DNA of 7,922 nt from Planctomycetaceae bacterium (lineage in GTDB: Bacteria > Planctomycetota > Planctomycetia > Planctomycetales > Planctomycetaceae), in assembly GCA_015487825.1 (NCBI GenBank), contig WFOZ01001071.1, positions 1 to 7,922 of the forward strand, read 5' to 3'. Positions within the stretch are counted from its first letter, which is position 1. Each line of letters begins with the position of its first letter. The translations under genes and the position numbers were made by a program. The notes beneath the pieces were generated by a model. That model was not told the origin of the DNA. It was given only the letters and a program-made list of their open reading frames with translations, and did not search any database. This document shows positions 1 through 3,703 of the stretch, piece after piece.

Positions 1-1
1 A

Positions 2-322
2 TATACGCGCGAACTTGGCATGCAGGCGCTGGTTGAATTGTATGAGGAATCGAACCTTGAACGTGTGCTGAAACTGAATCCGCACATCATCGGCGTTAAC
101 AACCGTAATCTGCGTACTTTTGAAACAGATCTGAATCACTCGATCAGGTTGCATAAAAAGGTGCGCGAAACAATTCTGTTCGTTAGTGAAAGCGGCATTA
201 AAAACAATGACGATGTTCGCCTGCTGATCGATTCCGGCGTCCACGCCATCCTCGTCGGCGAAACTTTAATGCGTTCGGAAGATATCGGACTGGCATTACA
301 TGAATTGCTCGCAAACGGGTAG
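2..322 (+). CDS. trpC: Indole-3-glycerol phosphate synthase, C-terminal 106 residues (5' end outside window)
   Basis: TrpC closes the indole ring in tryptophan synthesis, turning 1-(2-carboxyphenylamino)-1-deoxyribulose 5-phosphate into indole-3-glycerol phosphate in the cytoplasm. The frame is open from base 2 and ends at TAG 320-322, so about the last 40% of a (beta/alpha)8 barrel is present. Three family signatures appear in the right order and spacing: ALVE (Glu at residue 12 of the visible part), the IIGVNNRNLRTFETDL strand and loop, and VSESGI followed by AILVGETLMRS near the end. From knowledge of the family, the Glu of ALVE, the second Asn of NNR and the Glu-Ser of SESG are active-site residues, and all are intact. 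The ATG at 20 is internal, because recognisable family sequence precedes it. The 211-bp gap to the next gene gives no sign that they share an operon. Identification is secure. Confidence 0.96.
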   Translation, partial: YTRELGMQALVELYEESNLERVLKLNPHIIGVNNRNLRTFETDLNHSIRLHKKVRETILFVSESGIKNNDDVRLLIDSGVHAILVGETLMRSEDIGLALHELLANG

Positions 323-375
323 TACCTTTTCAGGCCTTAAATTGGAGGTTGAGTTTTGTTGGTCCGTGCTCCGTT

Positions 376-399
376 GTCGCACTATCCGATAGTATCGAC
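376..399. repeat. Interrupted inverted repeat between trpC and the AsmA-like gene
   Basis: The arms are GTCG (376-379) with CGAC (396-399) and ACTAT (381-385) with ATAGT (389-393), around a CCG centre. This gives nine pairs, with a small asymmetric bulge (C versus AT). A second, overlapping palindrome, CGATA-G-TATCG, lies at 387-397. No T-run follows on either strand, so it is not a classical intrinsic terminator. It could be a DNA operator for the gene at 534 or a weak RNA hairpin behind trpC. An inverted repeat of this size may also arise by chance. Confidence 0.35.
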
Positions 400-467
400 C
401 CCAAAATTAAGGATTGAAGATGCAGTAGTCATATGAGGAACTGATAGCTCATTCTGAAAAACTCGTC

Positions 468-496
468 TTGCTTTCCTGAGCGATCTGCCGGAAAAT
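468..496 (+). promoter_or_regulatory. Weak candidate sigma70-like promoter for the AsmA-like gene
   Basis: TTGCTT (468-473) and GAAAAT (491-496) are separated by 17 bp and lie 38 bp upstream of the GTG at 534. They match the consensus hexamers at 3/6 and 4/6. Spacing and position fit, but the hexamers are poor. A small hairpin (ATGAG 433-437 with CTCAT 448-452) lies just upstream. I see nothing else convincing in 323-533. Confidence 0.2.
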
Positions 497-520
497 GGAG
501 TACATTCCTTTTTATTGACC

Positions 521-527
521 GGGAGAG
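521..527 (+). promoter_or_regulatory. Ribosome-binding site that supports the GTG start at 534
   Basis: GGGAGAG lies 6 nt before GTG 534. An in-frame TGA at 516-518 leaves no upstream start, and the GTG start places a basic stretch and membrane anchor at the N-terminus as expected. GTG is therefore preferred over any internal ATG. Confidence 0.6.
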
Positions 528-533
528 AAAACT

Positions 534-2858
534 GTGGTTAAAGTTGACGTGGTTCCAGAAGCGGCCAGAGCTGCTGATGAAGAGAAGACGCCCCGCAAGA
601 AGAAGCGGCTGTTTCGTCGTTTCTTTATCTTGCTGTTAATCACGCTTGTTGTGGCAGGGCTGTTTCTCCCTCAAATTGCTTCAAACACCTCAGTGCGCCA
701 GTATTTGACATCTACCCTGATGAAAGATTTTCAAGGGCAGATCGATATCGAATCAACCGATCTGGCGTGGTGGAAACCGGTCGAAATATCCTCTCTGACG
801 ATGATCGATCAGAAAGGAGTCACAGTTGCGAAAGTCGGCTCTGCAAAAATCTCCACACCGCTTTGGCGAATGTTCTGGCCCGATGATCAACCGCTGGTTC
901 TGGAAATCACCAGGCCGGAAATTATTCTTGTTGTTGATAAATATGGCTCCAACTGGCAACGTCTGTTTTCGCCGCAGGACTCCGATCAGGAATTTACCTG
1001 GCCCGAATTTCAACATAATGCCGAGCCGATGCGTATCAAAGTTGTGGATGGGCGAATCACCGTAAAAGACCTGGTTTCAAAACGAACTGTTGAATCTCGC
1101 AATATCCAGATGATGCTTGAAAAATCTCCGCAACTGGTAACGGGCAACATGCAGGGTGAAACGATGCTGATTCTTGAAACAAAGTCGCAACTTCCTGCAG
1201 GAAAAATAGAAGCGGATTTTCAACTGGCACTGAAAAAAAACAAAGCGGTGGCGGGCGAAGTAAAAGGGAAACTCGAAAAGACGCCGTTAGAGTTGATACA
1301 ACCGTGGCTCAAGCAGATGGCCCCCGGGCTTTATGTTGCAGCCGAATCAACCGATGCCAGATTCAACAGTAAATGGACCGGCACTTTGAAAACCGGCCTG
1401 AAACTTGAATTGAGCGGGGAAGTTATAGCAAGCAATATAGATCTGCAATCGACAGAACTGTTAACAGACAGTCGGCTCCGTTCAGAAAAATTAACAGGTA
1501 ATTTTTATATCGATAACACTTTACCGGATGTGCCGGGGAAGTTCGATCTTTCCCTGAAATTTGATCAATGCAATATTGATACCACTCAAACAGCTGATCA
1601 GGAAAAAGATCCCTTCCAGGAAGTTGCAGCCAAACGCTCACCCCCTGCAAAACCTGTCGACTTAGGAACACTTCTGATTCAGTCAAATGGTGTTATTGAT
1701 GGAGTCAGGCAACAGGTTTCGTTGCAGAAATGTAAATTGGAAAGTAAGCCGTGCAATCTGAGCCTGAAAGGGACTATCGATAAGTATGCAACTGGCCCCG
1801 TACTCGATTTACAGGGGACCGGAACCGGTGATCTCGTGCCGTTGTTACTGACCGCGATGCCTGAATTGCAACAGACGATAACGATTAAAGGCCTTGTTCC
1901 CGAAGAGTTTGCCATTCGCGGGGCAGTTCCAACCGGCAAGAAGAACAACAGCGAAAACGATGCAGACAAACAGAAAGAGCCAGCACAAAAAGAACCTCCG
2001 CTCTCGGCTGTTTCAAAATGGCGTTGGGATACTGTTGAAGCGTATGGCGTTGTTTCAAAGCGTGGCCAACTCTGGACAAAGTACGAAGACGAACAATTAC
2101 GCATCGTGCCGATTAAAATTCCAATCGGTCCGCGAGGCCAGTTTCTTGCCAAAGCCAATCTCGATTTGCGAAACGGCAGGCAACTGTTGAAAGTTGAACC
2201 CGGTGCGGTACTGAAGGATGTTGAATTCAGTGAATCGATGAGCAGAAAATGGTTGCAGTATGTCTCTCCGGTTTTTGCTGATGCAACCGATTTGCAGGGA
2301 GAGTTTTCGCTTGAAACAACGGGAACGGTCATTGAACTGAATTCCGGCAAGCCACAGGAATTACAGGGGACGTTAAAAATACAATCCTGCAAACTTGGTC
2401 CCGGCCCTGCCATCCTGAAAGCGACTGCTCCGGTAATGGGAATTCGTTCGATGCTCAAACCGTCCCGTTCATCGCCACAGTTTTTGAAACCGGGCAGCAA
2501 ATGGGTTGAACTTCCCAGACAGGATGTCAAGTTTCTTTTGAAGAATGAGCGTGTTTATCACGACCAGCTGATCTTTCAGGCTGGTCAGGTACAAGTTGTT
2601 TCAAGTGGTTCGGTCGGTCTCGATCAGACACTCGATAACAGCATTACGATCCCTCTCGATTTTGTAAAAAGTGATGATAAGCCCCTGCTCGGGATACTTA
2701 AGCAGCAGGAGATAGTTGTTCATATCCGCGGGACGCTTCAGAAACCGCAGGTCGATGCGAGCAAGATGGCCGACATCCCCAAGCAACTTGCCCCGGCAGC
2801 GATTAACGGATTGATTCAGGGGTTGATCGATAAACGACGCAAAAAGAAAAATAAATAA
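534..2858 (+). CDS. AsmA-like protein with N-terminal membrane anchor (774 aa)
   Basis: The protein begins with a basic cytoplasmic tail (about residues 18-29, PRKKKRLFRR) and a single hydrophobic segment (about 30-48). A long, beta-rich periplasmic part follows. Just after the anchor it reads GQIDIESTDLAWWKPVEISSLTM, then a segment ending LEITRPEIILVVDKYGSNW. This is the 'what is below, what is stored' layout of AsmA-type N-termini. Near the C-terminus, GSVGLDQTLDNSITIPL (about 693-708) and HIRGTLQKPQVD (about 730-741) match the AsmA C-terminal pattern of a strand repeat followed by GTL-x-KP. A charged, low-complexity linker (about 468-490, rich in Lys, Glu, Asn and Gln) splits the beta-rich region, and the protein ends in KRRKKKNK. 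AsmA relatives (AsmA, TamB, YhdP) are linked to phospholipid transport and outer-membrane homeostasis in diderm bacteria. A similar role here is inferred, and the substrate is unknown. It stands apart from trpC by 211 bp and has no close downstream partner. Confidence 0.8.
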   Translation: MVKVDVVPEAARAADEEKTPRKKKRLFRRFFILLLITLVVAGLFLPQIASNTSVRQYLTSTLMKDFQGQIDIESTDLAWWKPVEISSLTMIDQKGVTVAKVGSAKISTPLWRMFWPDDQPLVLEITRPEIILVVDKYGSNWQRLFSPQDSDQEFTWPEFQHNAEPMRIKVVDGRITVKDLVSKRTVESRNIQMMLEKSPQLVTGNMQGETMLILETKSQLPAGKIEADFQLALKKNKAVAGEVKGKLEKTPLELIQPWLKQMAPGLYVAAESTDARFNSKWTGTLKTGLKLELSGEVIASNIDLQSTELLTDSRLRSEKLTGNFYIDNTLPDVPGKFDLSLKFDQCNIDTTQTADQEKDPFQEVAAKRSPPAKPVDLGTLLIQSNGVIDGVRQQVSLQKCKLESKPCNLSLKGTIDKYATGPVLDLQGTGTGDLVPLLLTAMPELQQTITIKGLVPEEFAIRGAVPTGKKNNSENDADKQKEPAQKEPPLSAVSKWRWDTVEAYGVVSKRGQLWTKYEDEQLRIVPIKIPIGPRGQFLAKANLDLRNGRQLLKVEPGAVLKDVEFSESMSRKWLQYVSPVFADATDLQGEFSLETTGTVIELNSGKPQELQGTLKIQSCKLGPGPAILKATAPVMGIRSMLKPSRSSPQFLKPGSKWVELPRQDVKFLLKNERVYHDQLIFQAGQVQVVSSGSVGLDQTLDNSITIPLDFVKSDDKPLLGILKQQEIVVHIRGTLQKPQVDASKMADIPKQLAPAAINGLIQGLIDKRRKKKNK

Positions 2859-3011
2859 CAGGCATGGTTTGTTCATTTTCAGCGAACCTGTCGCGAAGCG
2901 GTGTGTCATTGCAGGCAGTCTTCTCCTGTATATTATTCTGAATGGGTTTGAAATATCGAAATTTCTCAAAAAAGGTCTTGCCAGATCTGGGAGAAGCATT
3001 AAAAATGGTAA
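2859..3011. other. Spacer after the AsmA-like gene; no gene seen
   Basis: This AT-rich stretch (22 of 60 bases are G or C in 2941-3000) contains no credible gene. A weak imperfect fold, ACAGG (2858-2862) with CCTGT (2887-2891) around GTTC/GAAC, follows the stop codon but has no U-run. No intrinsic terminator is evident for the AsmA-like gene before the one at 3308. A poorer promoter-like pair, TTGCAG 2909-2914 and TATTAT 2931-2936 with 16-bp spacing, is also present. Confidence 0.5.
2978..3005 (+). promoter_or_regulatory. Candidate sigma70-like promoter of the structured RNA
   Basis: TTGCCA (2978-2983) matches TTGACA at 5 of 6 positions. TAAAAA (3000-3005) matches TATAAT at 4 of 6. The spacer is 16 bp. 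Transcription would start near 3012, just before the first stable hairpin (3025-3043) and at the boundary where GC content rises. The location fits an RNA ending at the terminator at 3308-3342. The match is by eye and the -10 box is not strong. Confidence 0.35.
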
Positions 3012-3100
3012 CAGGTTTGTGTGCTACGCGGCACGTGGGCGTATCGCTGTGAAGAGGCCAGAGAGGCTCGCTGGTCGAAGCGGCTTGTTCGATTCAATGG

Positions 3101-3110
3101 AAAGGAGGTG
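3101..3110 (+). promoter_or_regulatory. Perfect Shine-Dalgarno sequence before the 14-codon ORF
   Basis: AAAGGAGGTG is fully complementary to the usual bacterial 16S 3' end (CACCTCCTTT), and GGAGG ends 7 nt before GTG 3116. None of the long genes in this window has so strong a site. The core AAGGAGGTGG recurs at 3141-3150, inside the ORF, without a start codon at suitable distance behind it. Confidence 0.6.
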
Positions 3111-3115
3111 GTTTT

Positions 3116-3160
3116 GTGACAAGTGATTATTGTTGTAGCCAAGGAGGTGGCACCGCTTAA
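3116..3160 (+). CDS. Putative 14-residue peptide (leader peptide or micro-protein) with tandem Cys
   Basis: The reading frame GTG to TAA would give MTSDYCCSQGGGTA. The case for translation is the perfect Shine-Dalgarno at ideal spacing, unusual for a random 14-codon frame. Residues 6-7 are consecutive cysteines (TGT TGT, 3131-3136) and residues 10-12 are three glycines. Codons 9-12 coincide with the second Shine-Dalgarno copy and with the 5' arm of the helix at 3143-3152/3195-3205. A translating ribosome would therefore open that helix. That layout resembles leader peptides of attenuators, and tandem Cys codons would suit cysteine sensing, but this is inference. I do not recognise the peptide. 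It could equally be a functional small peptide or a coincidental frame within a structured RNA. In an overlapping frame, ATG 3097 gives a 9-codon frame without a ribosome-binding site. Confidence 0.4.
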   Translation: MTSDYCCSQGGGTA

Positions 3161-3205
3161 CACGGGCGGACGGTCGGCGGGCTGTGTGCCCGGTTGCCAC
3201 CGTCT
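3143..3205 (+). promoter_or_regulatory. Two mutually exclusive RNA helices downstream of the tiny ORF
   Basis: Helix P pairs GGTGGCA (3146-3152) with TGCCACC (3195-3201). It extends past one bulged G through A3145-T3203 and G3144-C3204, and it would bury the second Shine-Dalgarno copy. Helix P' pairs GACGGT (3169-3174) with ACCGTC (3199-3204) and encloses the hairpin CGGGC-TGTGT-GCCCG (3178-3192). Both need bases 3199-3204, so only one can form. The CGGGC/GCCCG hairpin is compatible with either. Pairing was found by eye and no energies were calculated. Confidence 0.4.
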
Positions 3206-3210
3206 CGTCA

Positions 3211-3220
3211 GGATCACCTC
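3211..3220 (+). promoter_or_regulatory. Segment identical to the 16S rRNA 3' tail (anti-Shine-Dalgarno mimic)
   Basis: GGATCACCTC equals the conserved stretch at the bacterial 16S 3' end, lacking only the final CTT. It can pair with 3105-3114 (GAGGTGGTTT) over ten positions: seven Watson-Crick pairs and three G-U. That would mask the strong Shine-Dalgarno of the tiny ORF. It can pair with the second copy (GAGGTG 3144-3149) over six. No other rRNA sequence surrounds it, so it is not an rRNA fragment. Confidence 0.4.
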
Positions 3221-3274
3221 ATGAAAAGTCAGCTCTTTACAGCCGATTTTTCTACGATCCGGTACGAGTTTATC

Positions 3275-3302
3275 AGCAGGGTACTTGCTAGTACCAGTTG
3301 CT
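3275..3302 (+). other. Stem-loop before the terminator
   Basis: GGTACT (3280-3285) and AGTACC (3290-3295) form a perfect 6-bp stem with a TGCT tetraloop. AGCA (3275-3278) and TGCT (3299-3302) extend it past a small internal loop. It lies 5 nt upstream of the terminator stem. A further GGTAC at 3261-3265 could compete for the same 3' arm. Confidence 0.5.
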
Positions 3303-3307
3303 TACAG

Positions 3308-3342
3308 GTCTCGGCTTTCTTCGTAAAGCCGAGACTTTTTTT
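3308..3342 (+). terminator. Strong intrinsic terminator
   Basis: GTCTCGGCTTT (3308-3318) and AAAGCCGAGAC (3325-3335) form a perfect 11-bp stem with loop CTTCGT, followed by seven T (3336-3342). The reverse strand has no T-run after the stem, so it acts on + strand transcripts. It lies 450 bp beyond the AsmA-like stop codon and more likely ends the structured RNA. AGCCGA at 3241-3246 can pair with TCGGCT (3311-3316) of the 5' arm, a possible weak anti-terminator. Confidence 0.9.
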
Positions 3343-3360
3343 ATTGAGGAAGTCTCTTTT
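3331..3360 (+). other. Second hairpin sharing an arm with the terminator
   Basis: GAGACTT (3331-3337), part of the 3' arm and U-run of the terminator, is also complementary to AAGTCTC (3350-3356), with a 12-nt loop, and TTTT follows (3357-3360). The two hairpins cannot form together. This may be a backup termination signal for transcripts that pass the first, or a chance overlap. Confidence 0.35.
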
Positions 3361-3610
3361 CGTATCGCAAGTCCTCAGGCCGAATTATCCATTGGTCATT
3401 GGACGCTAGCCACGGCTCCTCTCATCGTTGCATGAAACCGGAAGCTATTGCGAAATTGATCAGGCTCAAATATGACCATTCCCCATGCACGCTTATCAGC
3501 TGCCACTTTACTCGCTGAGTAGTTACACCAACTTTAATTCAAGACCTGGCACTGACTCACTTTGGATTTGCAATTCTTATTGCCTGTTCGATGCTTAATT
3601 ATACAGCTGC
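3361..3610. other. Intergenic stretch without a recognisable gene
   Basis: I see no gene here. The only open frame crossing the start of this stretch runs through the terminator at 3308 and is not credible. Small perfect hairpins are TACTC-GCT-GAGTA (3509-3521) and GCAAT-TCTT-ATTGC (3570-3583), neither followed by a T-run. A promoter for the downstream operon is expected near the right end. Confidence 0.5.
3577..3605 (+). promoter_or_regulatory. Weak candidate promoter of the LamG-sulfatase operon
   Basis: TATACA (3600-3605) is a reasonable -10 hexamer (4/6), but the -35 at 17-bp spacing (TTATTG, 3577-3582) is poor. Transcription from here would start near 3612 and give a leader of about 90 nt, containing little besides the attenuator-like structure at 3623-3677. 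Position, more than sequence, favours it. An activator or an alternative sigma factor may be involved. Confidence 0.2.
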
Positions 3611-3622
3611 GCATTGGCCCCT

Positions 3623-3677
3623 ACGGTAGCGACGCAAACCAGAGTGTGGCTACAATCGCTTGTGGCTACCGTTTTTT
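3623..3677 (+). terminator. Attenuator-like terminator directly before the LamG gene
   Basis: ACGGTAGC (3623-3630) pairs with GCTACCGT (3665-3672). Past a 2-nt bulge (GA), CGCAA (3633-3637) pairs with TTGTG (3660-3664). The total is 13 pairs, one of them G-U, with a 22-nt loop and T3672-3677 as U-run. The U-run ends 26 bp before ATG 3704 and 15 bp before the ribosome-binding site, leaving no room for a promoter between them. Any transcript of the gene must therefore read through, or avoid forming, this structure. Confidence 0.6.
3645..3669 (+). repeat. Direct repeat that duplicates the terminator 3' arm
   Basis: TGTGGCTAC occurs at 3645-3653 and again at 3661-3669. The first copy can pair with the same 5' arm: GTAGC 3626-3630 with GCTAC 3649-3653, and CGCA 3633-3636 with TGTG 3645-3648. 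This gives nine pairs with the same GA bulge and an 8-nt loop, and it would prevent the terminator. The repeat is therefore a candidate antiterminator/terminator switch. Confidence 0.55.
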
Positions 3678-3692
3678 GTCATTTGAATTTCT

Positions 3693-3700
3693 AAGGTGAG
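3693..3700 (+). promoter_or_regulatory. Ribosome-binding site of the LamG-type protein
   Basis: AAGGTGAG lies just upstream of ATG 3704, with AAGG ending 7 nt before it. The start is supported by the typical signal peptide that follows. Confidence 0.65.
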
Positions 3701-3703
3701 CAG

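Larger units (their letters stand above)
3012..3342 (+). ncRNA. Unrecognised structured RNA, about 330 nt, ending in an intrinsic terminator
   Basis: Several features seen together suggest an independent RNA. GC rises from 22/60 in 2941-3000 to 42/60 in 3151-3210. Hairpins succeed one another: TACGC/GCGTA (3025-3029, 3039-3043); CGCT/AGCG (3045-3048, 3079-3082) enclosing GGCCAG/CTGGTC (3056-3061, 3071-3076); CGGGC/GCCCG (3178-3182, 3188-3192); AGCA plus GGTACT with AGTACC plus TGCT (3275-3302). The unit ends in an 11-bp terminator with T7. Embedded are a tiny ORF with a perfect Shine-Dalgarno, a second Shine-Dalgarno copy and a 16S-tail-like segment. I looked for hallmark motifs of RNase P RNA, tmRNA, SRP RNA and 6S RNA and found none. 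It could be a small regulatory RNA, a dual-function RNA coding a peptide, or a cis-acting leader. The 5' end is inferred from the promoter candidate; the 3' end is well supported. Confidence 0.5.

Noticed and set aside
356..436. 26-codon frame from TTG with GGAGG 7 nt upstream, between trpC and the AsmA-like gene
   Set aside because: TTG start, no recognisable sequence, and a length easily reached by chance. The Shine-Dalgarno alone is not enough.
571..600. CTGATGA followed by GAAGA, resembling a hammerhead ribozyme core
   Set aside because: It has no stem II or stems I/III and no proper GAAA box, and it lies in the coding sequence of the AsmA-like protein.
1679..2530. 283-codon frame on the - strand
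   Set aside because: It lies wholly inside the AsmA-like gene, whose protein has coherent domains. The reverse frame is Ser/Cys/Arg-rich without motifs, as expected of an antisense shadow.
3079..3100. tRNA-like T-loop (GTTCGATTC) suggesting a tRNA or tmRNA 3' end
   Set aside because: Only three pairs close the loop, there is no acceptor stem, CCA or anticodon arm, and no tmRNA 5' motif is found upstream.
2869..3126. 85-codon + strand frame after the AsmA-like gene
   Set aside because: It has no ribosome-binding site, crosses the promoter and hairpins of the RNA, and its composition resembles no protein family.
3194..3409. 71-codon + strand frame (internal ATG at 3221 with AGGA upstream)
   Set aside because: It runs straight through the perfect terminator hairpin and its T-run, giving an implausible Leu/Phe-rich sequence, and it overlaps the structured RNA.
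3133..3655. 9-nt complementarity between TTGTAGCCA (3133-3141) and TGGCTACAA (3647-3655), a possible sRNA-target pairing
   Set aside because: About one such match is expected by chance among all position pairs in an 845-bp region. It is not counted as evidence.
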